Shown here: positions 25,739-34,881 of the stretch, piece by piece
Numbering within the stretch: the stretch's first letter is position 1
Layout of the letters: each line of letters starts with the position of its first letter
Position numbers and translations under genes: made by a program
From: Xylanibacter ruminicola
GTDB lineage: Bacteria > Bacteroidota > Bacteroidia > Bacteroidales > Bacteroidaceae
Reading direction: 5' to 3'
Assembly (NCBI RefSeq): GCF_900142525.1
Contig: NZ_FRBD01000022.1
Span: 16,033 to 80,032 of the forward strand
DNA length: 64,000 nt
The notes under the pieces: model-generated
What the model was told of the DNA's origin: nothing
Seen by the model: only the letters and a program-made list of their open reading frames with translations
The model's database searches: none

Positions 25739-27166
25739 ATGGAGAAGAAGAAAGAATTCAATCCTACAAAGCAGTGGGCAAAATTCATCGCCGTACTAGT
25801 GCTCTACCTGCTCTTTCTCTATTGGGTAGAAAGCTGGTGGGGACTGCTTGTAATACCTTTTATCTTTGATATCTACATCACAAAAAAGATAAAATGGCAA
25901 TGGTGGAAGGAGGCCGAAAAGCCAGTAAAGTTTGTCATGTCGTGGATAGACGCATTAGTCTTTGCACTCGTTGCAGTCTATTTCATCAACCAGTTCTTCT
26001 TCCAGAATTACGTGATTCCATCAAGTTCGTTGGAGAAATCGCTGCTTACCGGCGATTACCTGTTTGTGTCGAAGGTGAGCTATGGCCCACGTATACCACA
26101 GACCCCATTGACAATGCCATTAACCCAACATACACTCCCCGTTGTTGAGTGCAAAAGCTATATCGAGTGGCCTCATTGGGACTATCGTCGTGTAAAAGGA
26201 TTGGGACAGGTACAGCTAAACGATATTGTTGTGTTCAACTACCCTGCAGGCGACACCATCTGCACAGCCCTGCAGTATCAGACAGAATACTATAACCTGT
26301 GTTATGGATATGGTTACCCCAGCTATCCCAACATGCCTAATCTCGACTCGTTATCGGCCGAGAAACGACTGCAGGTGTTCAGCACCCTGTATGACATGGG
26401 AAAGAACGTGATCATGTCGAATCGTCAGGAGTTTGGCGAAATAGCCACACGCCCAACCGATCGTCGTGAGAACTATGTAAAGCGTTGCGTTGGTCTGCCT
26501 GGCCAAACTCTCCAGATTAAAGATCATATTGTATACCTAGATGGCAAGGCCAACAAGGAGCCAGACAATGTGCAGTATACATATAATATTAAGCTGAAGC
26601 GCCACTTCACCGAGGAAGAGATGGAAGAGTGGAACATTACTCGCGAAGAACTGGTATCGCTTAACAACAATGGATATATGCCGTTGACAAAGCGCGTAGT
26701 AGAGGAGATGAAGAAATGCAACGACTTGCTGGAGAGTATCTCATTCCATTACGACACCGAGGAGTGGAGTTTGTATCCACAGAACGGCAATATGCACTGG
26801 ACTCGCGACAACTACGGTCCGATTTGGATTCCAAAGAAGGGCGAGAGCATAAAGCTGACACTCGACAATCTGCCAATCTACGAGCGATGCATTCGTGCCT
26901 ACGAAGAGAATGATCTTCAGGTTCGCGATGGCAAAATTTTCATCAACGGCAAAGAGTCTAATCAGTATACTTTCAAATTGGACTATTATTGGATGATGGG
27001 TGATAACCGCCATAACTCTGCCGACTCACGTTACTGGGGCTTTGTACCCGAGGATCATATCGTGGGAAAGCCCATATTCATCTGGTGGAGCAGCGATCCT
27101 GACCGCAACGGATTCTCAGGCATACGCTGGAGCCGTATCGGCAACATCGTAGACAATATTAAATAA
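25739..27166 (+). CDS. lepB: Signal peptidase I, long Bacteroidales form
   Basis: A 475-residue protein, much longer than typical LepB because of insertions between catalytic boxes. Hydrophobic segments lie near 16-36 and 68-88. The nucleophile box reads VIPSSSLEKSLLTGDYLFVSK (Ser97; Leu replaces the usual Met after it), the general-base box YVKRCVGLPGQTLQI supplies the Lys, and MMGDNRHNSADSRYWGFVP is the final conserved box. It removes signal peptides from exported proteins. Tight spacing to dapB (2 bp) and the WbqC-like gene (9 bp) suggests one transcript. Confidence 0.94.
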   Translation: MEKKKEFNPTKQWAKFIAVLVLYLLFLYWVESWWGLLVIPFIFDIYITKKIKWQWWKEAEKPVKFVMSWIDALVFALVAVYFINQFFFQNYVIPSSSLEKSLLTGDYLFVSKVSYGPRIPQTPLTMPLTQHTLPVVECKSYIEWPHWDYRRVKGLGQVQLNDIVVFNYPAGDTICTALQYQTEYYNLCYGYGYPSYPNMPNLDSLSAEKRLQVFSTLYDMGKNVIMSNRQEFGEIATRPTDRRENYVKRCVGLPGQTLQIKDHIVYLDGKANKEPDNVQYTYNIKLKRHFTEEEMEEWNITREELVSLNNNGYMPLTKRVVEEMKKCNDLLESISFHYDTEEWSLYPQNGNMHWTRDNYGPIWIPKKGESIKLTLDNLPIYERCIRAYEENDLQVRDGKIFINGKESNQYTFKLDYYWMMGDNRHNSADSRYWGFVPEDHIVGKPIFIWWSSDPDRNGFSGIRWSRIGNIVDNIK

Positions 27167-27175
27167 GGTAAAACC

Positions 27176-27778
27176 ATGCAGGTTTTGCTCAGTACAACAT
27201 ACTTTGGCCCGGTGCAGTGGTATCAGAAACTGCATCGGGCTGACTTTGTGCAGATAGAAAAGTGGGAGAGTTTCCAAAAGCAGACTTATCGTAACCGCTG
27301 TCTCATTGCCACCACACAAGGTGTACAGGCTCTTACTGTTCCCGTGGTTCGTGGTGAATCTCCACTTATTAAGGACATCCGTATCAGCGACCACGGCAAC
27401 TGGCGCCATCTGCATTGGAATGCATTACAAAGTGCATACGGAGAGTCGCCCTTCTTCGAGTATTATCAGGACGACATACGTCCATTCTTTGAAAAGCGCT
27501 GGGATTACCTGTTGGATTTCAACGAGGCCATCTGTCTAAAAATGTGCGAACTCATCGACATCCAGCCCAATATGGAATTTAGTTCCGACTATGCAGTTGA
27601 GCCAAGCGATAAGACAGACTATCGCATCGCAATAAACCCCAAGCACCCTGCACCCGATATGGATTTCACCCCAAAAACATATTATCAGGTCTACTCGGCA
27701 AAACATGGATTCCTGCCGAATCTATCGGTTATAGACCTTCTATTCAACATGGGACCTGAAAGCATTTTCTATTTGTAA
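27176..27778 (+). CDS. WbqC-like family protein
   Basis: A 200-residue protein matching the WbqC-like family: LSTTYFGPVQWYQKLHRADFVQIEKWESFQKQTYRNRCLIAT, followed by VPVVRG, DHGNWRHLHWNALQSAYGESPFFEYYQDDI. The family takes its name from an O-antigen cluster gene, but its biochemical function is not established to my knowledge. It is the third gene of a dapB-lepB-wbqC string and ends 18 bp before the hybrid regulator gene. Confidence 0.88.
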   Translation: MQVLLSTTYFGPVQWYQKLHRADFVQIEKWESFQKQTYRNRCLIATTQGVQALTVPVVRGESPLIKDIRISDHGNWRHLHWNALQSAYGESPFFEYYQDDIRPFFEKRWDYLLDFNEAICLKMCELIDIQPNMEFSSDYAVEPSDKTDYRIAINPKHPAPDMDFTPKTYYQVYSAKHGFLPNLSVIDLLFNMGPESIFYL

Positions 27779-27796
27779 CTACCCAAAACAATAACA

Positions 27797-30700
27797 ATGA
27801 TACGTAAACTACTTCTAACATTATTATCAATATCAACACTGACTGCATCAGGCCAGTCGCACTTCTACACTTCGGAAAAACTGTCGAGTAACCAGATTAC
27901 CCAGATTTGCCAAGATAAAGATGGGTATATATGGATAGGTACTGAATACGGACTGAACAAATATGATGGCTACCGTTTCACGAACTACCTACACGACAAG
28001 GCTAACCCTAATTCTGTTAGCAGCAATGTCATATCGCATCTGTTTCAGGATGCCAACGGCACACTATGGGTGGGCACCCAGATGGGATTGGACCGTTATG
28101 ATGCATCCGAAAACAAATTTATCTCGGTAGAGATGAAGGGTGCTACAAGTATTCCACGTATTAACGCCATCACACAGGAAGACAAGTATCACCTTCTTAT
28201 AGGTACTGCCGGCTATGGCTTATTCAGACTTGACACAAGAAATAACTCTACACAGAAAGTGGAAGGTTACGCTAAAGCCGACAATAACTACTTCAGCTAT
28301 ATCCATATCGATGAAAAGGGCTGTTTCTGGAAATCAGGATATGGAAATGTCATCTTACGACGCATGCTAAATGGAAAGATAGAAGAATTCCAATCGCCAT
28401 ACGGTACTGTAACAGGTTTTGTTGGCTATGAAGACGGTGTGCTGATGGTTTGTAATCATGGACTACTGTTTTATCGCGACGGTCAGATGATGACAGACTA
28501 TCTGGATCCCGGTGAGCTACGAGGAAAAGATCTGCTATTACGTACGGCCAAGTGCGATAAGAACGGGAATCTATTCATAGGTACCATGGGTAATGGCTTA
28601 TGGTGGGTTCCAAGAGGCGAGCATCAGATGAGACGTTACGACTTCCAGAATGCTTCGGTTGACCTTAACACAGCAACCATCTGGGCCCTGTTTCAGGATA
28701 ATCAGGAAAACCTATGGATAGGCTGTCAGAAACGAGGATTATTGCTCATCCCCCAACATCAGTCACCATTCCGAACATGGAAATTTATCGATCAGCATAT
28801 CACAACCGGCGGTTCACTCACCTCAATATGTGCAGGCGATAATGGCATAACATGGTGTGCCGTACAGAATAATGGTATCTTTGGTTTCGATGCTCAAGGA
28901 CGCCTGGTGGCTCATCCTTCATCTCCCGAGGGTACATATCTTATTTATCGCGATGGAACGGGACAATTCTGGATTGGCACCAATACAGGTCTCTTCGCTT
29001 ATAACCCTATCACTGGAGAATCAAAACAGAAGACTTCCTTTGAAAGCGGCTATATAAACACCATTACTGACGATGGAAATGGGCATATCTTCTATTCTGT
29101 GTATTCTAACGGTTTCTTTTCATACGATACACATAGTGGTGATTTGCGACATTTCAGCTTTTTCGATCCTGATGGTCCACGTGGGCGACTGCATAATGAC
29201 TGGGTAACCAGATTAAAATTTGACAGTCGTGGAAAGCTCTGGATATGTACCGCTTCGGGTATCAACTGTTATGATCCTGTTGAAGATCATTTCCATCCAT
29301 ATGGTTGGGATGTGATTCTCGATTATAATGCCATCGAGACCGTATATGAGACTCACGATCGCAAGATCCTTTTTGGAACCAATACCGGACTATACGTTTA
29401 CGATCCTCAGCAAAAAGCTGCAAAACCATTCCCCGATGCCAAGATTTTAAGTAATAAGGTTGTAGGTGGCATCATTGAAGACCAATTTGGCGATATTTGG
29501 GTAAGTACCACGATGGGTATCTGGCAATACAAACATACGGATCGTCAGTTTGTGGGATATGTCTATGGTAATGGTTTGGCAAGCCGCGAATACGTAAGCG
29601 GCGTATCCATGTTTACAGAAGACGGCAGGATATGGTTCGGATTCAGCGATGGTGTTACCTCTTTCAACCCAGAAGACTTAAAACAGGCCAACAACGATAT
29701 CAGACAGATTCACCTAACGGGCATTTATGTGGGCGGCAAGGCACTACCTGGACAGAAACACTTTTCGCTCGATTTCATCGACAACACATTCTCAATGGAG
29801 TTCTCTTCGCTGAATTATGCCAATGCCGATAATGTGGTTTATGAATATCGCCTGAACGGAGCCCGCGAATGGGGACAGACCGAAGCTGGTCGTAATGTAG
29901 TATCGTTTACGCATCTTCAGCCAGGTTCATATATTCTAGAAGTAAGAGCCTATGATAACGGTGTATATACCGATACCGAGGTATATTACATCACCATAAA
30001 AGCCCCATGGTATCGTTCTTCATGGGCGTACATTATATATATTATGATGGCTTCGATTGTTTTTGGCTCGCTCATGTGGACCTATATCCGTCGTCGCCGT
30101 CAGGAACTTGATGAAGAGAAAATGAAATTCCTGATTAACGCCACCCACGACATCCGTTCGCCGCTAACGCTCATTATGAGTCCACTGCATAAATTACTGA
30201 AGCGTGACTTTGACCCAGAGATTAGAAACGATCTGAAAACGATTGAGCATAATGCCCAACGTGTTCAGAACCTGGTTAATCAGATTCTCGACATCCGTAA
30301 GATTGACAAGCAACAGATGAATCTTCAGTGTCAGCAAACTGACATGGTACAGTACGTAGGTAATCTGCTCAAGTCGTACGAATATACAGCCAAGGAGCGT
30401 GGTATCACATTCCGTTACTCGTCAAAACTAGACAAGTTGAATGTGTGGTTTGATCGTAAAGCAATGGATAAGATAGTGGACAACTTACTCTCAAATGCCT
30501 TTAAATACACCTACGACAATGGCGAGATAGAAGTGCGTGTATCTGAAGAAAAAGGAAAGAATGCAGTACTTCAGGTCATAGACAATGGCATGGGCATCAA
30601 GGGCGATCCACGCAAACTGTTTGACCGATTCTATCAGGGCAGCAGTTCTCGAAGCATGCACATAGAAGGCACTGGCATCGGACTTAATCTATGCAAGATG

Positions 30701-31645
30701 ATGGTTGAAATGCACCATGGCACTATCGAGGCTGCTAATCGTAACGATGATCAGGGCAGCATATTCACAGCACGCATACCTTTAGGATGTGCTCATCTGA
30801 AAAAGGAAGAAATACTGATAGCCGAAGAGAAAGCAGCCAAGATAAAAACACAATCCAACTATCGTGTGATGATTGTTGATGACGATGAGGAAATTGGTAG
30901 CTACATTTCTCAAGAACTGGGCAGCTACTACCATATTACACCCGTTACAAGTGGTCGCAATGCTCTACGACTACTATTAGGCGCCGAACCCGGTAAGCAG
31001 TTCGACTTGGTAGTTAGCGATGTGATGATGCCAGAAATGGATGGCTTTACATTGTTGCGTATGATAAAGACCAATATGAACATCAACCATACTCCTGTGG
31101 TGATGCTCACGTCGAAAGCTGCTGTTGCTAATCGTCTTGAGGGTCTTGAGAAGGGCGCTGATGCATTCCTTGCCAAGCCTTTCGATATGGACGAACTGCA
31201 CATGGTTATCAACAACCTGATAAGAAAAAATCAGCGACTGAAGGGAAAATTCTCTGGTGTACAACAGCAGAAAGACAAAGTAGAAGAGAAACAAGTAAAG
31301 GGTAACGACGAGAAGCTGATGGAGAAAATCATGAAAGTACTTAACGAGCATCTCGACGATAGCGAATTTAATGTTGACGCCCTTACTAAAGAGGTTGGCA
31401 TCAGTCGTGCCCAGCTACATAGAAAGATGAAGGAAATGACAGGTCTGCCTGTCAGTGAGTTCATCAGAAACATACGTTTGGAGCAGGCAGTAAGACTGTT
31501 GGAAGAGCAAAAAATCAATGTAACACAGGTTGCATATTCCGTTGGATTTAGTAATCTAGCCCACTTCTCAACCGTTTTCCGCAAGCAGTTTGGAGTGTCT
31601 CCTACCGATTATTTAGAGCAAAAAGCACAAAAAAATCAAGGCTGA
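27797..31645 (+). CDS. Hybrid two-component system regulator (HTCS)
   Basis: A 1282-residue single-polypeptide sensor-kinase-regulator. Order: signal peptide (1-20), periplasmic two-propeller sensor of Reg_prop repeats (about 25-640, repeated xxIWIGTxxGLxxYD), Y_Y_Y domain (about 650-735), transmembrane helix (about 742-765), histidine kinase with H-box INATHDIRSPL (His784), N-box DNLLSNAFKYT and G-boxes DNGMGIKG / GTGIGLNL, receiver with VVSDVMMPEMDG (Asp1075), and an AraC DNA-binding domain at about 1170-1280. Such proteins sense oligosaccharides in the periplasm and switch on the adjacent SusC/SusD locus, here 114 bp downstream. All phosphotransfer residues are present. Confidence 0.95.
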   Translation: MIRKLLLTLLSISTLTASGQSHFYTSEKLSSNQITQICQDKDGYIWIGTEYGLNKYDGYRFTNYLHDKANPNSVSSNVISHLFQDANGTLWVGTQMGLDRYDASENKFISVEMKGATSIPRINAITQEDKYHLLIGTAGYGLFRLDTRNNSTQKVEGYAKADNNYFSYIHIDEKGCFWKSGYGNVILRRMLNGKIEEFQSPYGTVTGFVGYEDGVLMVCNHGLLFYRDGQMMTDYLDPGELRGKDLLLRTAKCDKNGNLFIGTMGNGLWWVPRGEHQMRRYDFQNASVDLNTATIWALFQDNQENLWIGCQKRGLLLIPQHQSPFRTWKFIDQHITTGGSLTSICAGDNGITWCAVQNNGIFGFDAQGRLVAHPSSPEGTYLIYRDGTGQFWIGTNTGLFAYNPITGESKQKTSFESGYINTITDDGNGHIFYSVYSNGFFSYDTHSGDLRHFSFFDPDGPRGRLHNDWVTRLKFDSRGKLWICTASGINCYDPVEDHFHPYGWDVILDYNAIETVYETHDRKILFGTNTGLYVYDPQQKAAKPFPDAKILSNKVVGGIIEDQFGDIWVSTTMGIWQYKHTDRQFVGYVYGNGLASREYVSGVSMFTEDGRIWFGFSDGVTSFNPEDLKQANNDIRQIHLTGIYVGGKALPGQKHFSLDFIDNTFSMEFSSLNYANADNVVYEYRLNGAREWGQTEAGRNVVSFTHLQPGSYILEVRAYDNGVYTDTEVYYITIKAPWYRSSWAYIIYIMMASIVFGSLMWTYIRRRRQELDEEKMKFLINATHDIRSPLTLIMSPLHKLLKRDFDPEIRNDLKTIEHNAQRVQNLVNQILDIRKIDKQQMNLQCQQTDMVQYVGNLLKSYEYTAKERGITFRYSSKLDKLNVWFDRKAMDKIVDNLLSNAFKYTYDNGEIEVRVSEEKGKNAVLQVIDNGMGIKGDPRKLFDRFYQGSSSRSMHIEGTGIGLNLCKMMVEMHHGTIEAANRNDDQGSIFTARIPLGCAHLKKEEILIAEEKAAKIKTQSNYRVMIVDDDEEIGSYISQELGSYYHITPVTSGRNALRLLLGAEPGKQFDLVVSDVMMPEMDGFTLLRMIKTNMNINHTPVVMLTSKAAVANRLEGLEKGADAFLAKPFDMDELHMVINNLIRKNQRLKGKFSGVQQQKDKVEEKQVKGNDEKLMEKIMKVLNEHLDDSEFNVDALTKEVGISRAQLHRKMKEMTGLPVSEFIRNIRLEQAVRLLEEQKINVTQVAYSVGFSNLAHFSTVFRKQFGVSPTDYLEQKAQKNQG

Positions 31646-31692
31646 TACAAAAATGAAATGAAACGAAACATACGTAGAAGCCACAATAAAAG

Positions 31693-31725
31693 AATCTGCC
31701 TACCTTTGCGGCAGATTTTTTTATT
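31693..31725 (+). terminator. Terminator of the HTCS gene, overlapping the susC promoter
   Basis: The stem AATCTGCC/GGCAGATT (31693-31700 with 31710-31717) is followed by a T tract to 31722. Its 9-nt loop contains the -7 box of the next gene. Confidence 0.75.
31701..31708 (+). promoter_or_regulatory. -7 promoter element of the second susC/susD operon
   Basis: TACCTTTG lies in the loop of the HTCS terminator hairpin, 51 bp before the susC ATG. No TTTG occurs at -33, as expected for HTCS-activated promoters. Confidence 0.6.
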
Positions 31726-31759
31726 CTTAAAAATAATTATTAACTAACAAACCAAACGT

Positions 31760-34700
31760 ATGAGTTTCAAAGCAAAGAAAACAGCCTTGTGTGTTGGATT
31801 GTGCTTCTTGGGCATGATCTCTGCACAGCAGGCTTCGGCAGCTACCGAATCAGTAGCTTCCGTACAGCAAACGAAGCAGGCTACTGGTCAGGTAAGCGAC
31901 TCTCAGGGTCCACTGATTGGTGCCACGGTCATGGAGAAAGGTACTAGCAATGGTACTGTTACCGATTTCAACGGTAAGTTCTCTCTCAATGTTAAGCCGG
32001 GTGCAACACTCGTTGTATCTTATGTAGGTTACGTATCACAGGAAATCAAAGCTGGCGATAACGTACGCGTAAACCTTAAAGAAGACGGTCATGTAGTAAA
32101 TGAGGTTGTAGTTATCGGTTACGGTACACAGCGTCGTGAGGCCGTTACTGGTTCTGTTGCCAACATCGGTGGCGAGAAGCTGAACCAGGTTGCTGCAACC
32201 AACGCTGCTCAGGCTCTGCAGGGCCGTGTAGCTGGTGTGCTGATGACACAGACAGGTTCTAAGCCTGGTGATGAGATGCAGATTCGTATCCGTGGTCAGC
32301 GCTCACTGAGTGCAAGTAACGACCCACTGATTGTGCTCGACGGTATTCCATTCATGGGTCAGCTTTCAGATATCAATCCTGCCGACATCAAGTCGATGGA
32401 TATTCTGAAGGATGCCTCTGCAACAGCCATCTACGGTTCTCGTGGTGCTAACGGTGTTATCATCATCACAACTGTAAAGGGTAGCCAGGGTTCACCTGCA
32501 AAGGTTACATATAATGGTTATGTAAGCTTTAAGAAGGTGTTCCACAAATATCCTATGATGGATGGACCTACGTTCTCTAAGTTCCGTAAGTATGCTGGAC
32601 AGTATCAGAATTCTCTGGACGAAGATGACAACACTAACACCGACTGGCAGGATCTTTACTATAAGACTGGTGTTAGTTACAACCACGACCTGAGCGTTGC
32701 TGGTGGAACCAATGGTGGTAGCTACAGCTTCGGTGCCGGTTATTATCACGACGAGTCAGTTCTTCCTACTGAGGGTTACGATCGTATTTCTATACGCGGT
32801 AACTTCGACCAGACTGTTGGCAAGTACTTCCGTTTCGGTTTGAGCACCAACAACAGCTATCGCAAGACTCAGGGAGTTAATAATATGTATGCTGTATTGA
32901 GCATGAGCCCTCTGGCAAGTCCTTACAATGCAGATGGTACTCTGAAGCGCTATATTAATATGCCTGCCGACAAGACAGTTGTAGTTACAAAGGACCTTTT
33001 GGAGAGTCAGAAAGATGTATGGCTCAACGAGAACAAGGGTATTGGCTCATACAACACATTGTTTGCAGAATTGAAGTGCCCATGGATTGAGGGATTGAGC
33101 TATCGCGTAAACGTTGGTCTGAACTTCCGTTCTTCTAAGCAGGGTGGTTTCACTGGAACAGGTGTTAATAACACTGAAGAGAGTGCGACTAACGGCGGAT
33201 CTGTCTATGAGAACCAGACACGCAACTGGGCTGTTGAAAACCTGCTGACTTACGATCGCATCTTTGCTGAGAAGCATAACCTGAATGTAGTTGCCATGTA
33301 CTCTGCTGAGCAGACTACTTATGAGCAGACCGGTGCTAGTGTTCAGGGTATTCCAGCCGACTACTTCCAGTACTATGCTCTCGACAAGGCTACTGGACAG
33401 TCAAATCTTACTGGCTATGGCTATTCTCAGAGCGGTTTAATCTCTTGGATGGGTCGTGTTATGTATTCTTATGATAATAAGTATATGCTTTCAGCCGCTG
33501 TACGTTCAGATGGTTCTTCACGTCTGGCTAAGGGCCACCAGTGGCACACTTATCCTGCAGTAAGTGCTGGTTGGAACATTGCTCGCGAAAGCTTCATGGA
33601 GAACCTCACTTGGATTGACAACCTGAAACTTCGTGTTGGTTATGGTGAGACCTCTAACCAGGCTATCGCTCCTTACTCAACACTTGGCGGTCTGGCTACA
33701 CGCAATTATAACTTCGGACTTGATGAAGCTGGCCAGCAGTCTGGTTATTATGTAAACGCGCTGCCTAACACAGAGCTTGGCTGGGAGTATTCAAGAACTT
33801 GGAACTTTGGTCTTGACTTCTCACTCTTCAACGGCCGTCTGTCTGGATCGTTCGAATATTATACACAGCAGACCAGAGACATTTTGCTCGATGTATCTCT
33901 GCCCTTTACCTCTGGTGTAAACAGCTTTACCGGCAACATCGGTAAGACTCAGAACAAGGGATGGGAGTTCTCTCTGAACGGCATTATCATCGACAACAAG
34001 AACGGTTGGAACTGGGAGGCTGGTATCAATCTTTATCAGAACCGTAACAAGCTGACAGAATTAGCTTCTGGTCAGGATCGTGATGAGGGTAACCGTTGGT
34101 TCGTTGGCCATCCTATCGACGTCATTTACGATTGGGAGTATGTTGGTATCTGGCAGCAGGGTGAAGAAGCAGCTTTGAACATTCTGGAGCCAGGTGGTAA
34201 GCCAGGTATGATTAAGGTGAAGTACACCGGTGACTATGATGCAAATGGTCTTCCTACACGTGCAATCAACAACGACGACCGTCAGATTATGAGCATGGAA
34301 CCAGATCTGATTGGAGGTTTCAATACAACTGTTGGTTATAAGAACTTCGACCTGACTGTTATTGGCGCCTTCCAGATTGGTGGTAAGTTGATTTCTGCCC
34401 TCCACTCTTCAGATGGTTATCTGAACATGCTCTCTGGACGCCGTGGACAACTTGATGTTGATTATTGGACAGAAGAGAATACAGGTGCTAAGTATCCTAA
34501 ACCAAGTTCTGACCTGAGATCAGGCGATAACCCCAAATATGGTTCTACACTTGGTTACTTCAACGCAGGTTACCTGAAGTTCCGTACCATCACACTGGGT
34601 TACAACTTCCAGAACATTAAGGCCATCAAGGATCTTGGAATCAGCCGTCTGCGTGTCTATGCAACTGTTCAGAATCCATTTATTCTGTTCTCACCATACA

Positions 34701-34858
34701 ATAACGAATGCGGACTTGATCCTGAAACAAACTCATGGGCTACCCAGAATACCGCTGTAGCAGTATCTGGATACACAGGCAAGCATAAGATGCCAATCGT
34801 TGGTTACAATACTCCTGCTACCCGCAACTTCTTGTTCGGCGTAAACGTTACATTCTAA
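31760..34858 (+). CDS. SusC/RagA-family TonB-dependent outer-membrane transporter (second locus)
   Basis: A 1032-residue protein. Signal peptide (to about residue 28), carboxypeptidase-like domain (GQVSDSQGPLIGATVMEKGTSNGTVTDFNGKFSL), TonB box/plug (EVVVIGYGTQRREAVTGSVANIGGEKL, ALQGRVAGVLMTQTGSKPGDEMQIRIRGQRSLSASNDPLIVLDGIPF, AIYGSRGANGVIIITT) and barrel ending NVTF. The MEKGTSNGT segment is nearly identical to the first SusC, a common family feature. It carries an oligosaccharide of unknown type. The operon is susC-susD only, under an HTCS, with no glycosidase in the locus. Confidence 0.94.
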   Translation: MSFKAKKTALCVGLCFLGMISAQQASAATESVASVQQTKQATGQVSDSQGPLIGATVMEKGTSNGTVTDFNGKFSLNVKPGATLVVSYVGYVSQEIKAGDNVRVNLKEDGHVVNEVVVIGYGTQRREAVTGSVANIGGEKLNQVAATNAAQALQGRVAGVLMTQTGSKPGDEMQIRIRGQRSLSASNDPLIVLDGIPFMGQLSDINPADIKSMDILKDASATAIYGSRGANGVIIITTVKGSQGSPAKVTYNGYVSFKKVFHKYPMMDGPTFSKFRKYAGQYQNSLDEDDNTNTDWQDLYYKTGVSYNHDLSVAGGTNGGSYSFGAGYYHDESVLPTEGYDRISIRGNFDQTVGKYFRFGLSTNNSYRKTQGVNNMYAVLSMSPLASPYNADGTLKRYINMPADKTVVVTKDLLESQKDVWLNENKGIGSYNTLFAELKCPWIEGLSYRVNVGLNFRSSKQGGFTGTGVNNTEESATNGGSVYENQTRNWAVENLLTYDRIFAEKHNLNVVAMYSAEQTTYEQTGASVQGIPADYFQYYALDKATGQSNLTGYGYSQSGLISWMGRVMYSYDNKYMLSAAVRSDGSSRLAKGHQWHTYPAVSAGWNIARESFMENLTWIDNLKLRVGYGETSNQAIAPYSTLGGLATRNYNFGLDEAGQQSGYYVNALPNTELGWEYSRTWNFGLDFSLFNGRLSGSFEYYTQQTRDILLDVSLPFTSGVNSFTGNIGKTQNKGWEFSLNGIIIDNKNGWNWEAGINLYQNRNKLTELASGQDRDEGNRWFVGHPIDVIYDWEYVGIWQQGEEAALNILEPGGKPGMIKVKYTGDYDANGLPTRAINNDDRQIMSMEPDLIGGFNTTVGYKNFDLTVIGAFQIGGKLISALHSSDGYLNMLSGRRGQLDVDYWTEENTGAKYPKPSSDLRSGDNPKYGSTLGYFNAGYLKFRTITLGYNFQNIKAIKDLGISRLRVYATVQNPFILFSPYNNECGLDPETNSWATQNTAVAVSGYTGKHKMPIVGYNTPATRNFLFGVNVTF

Positions 34859-34881
34859 TAATCAATAAAGAATAAAGAGTT

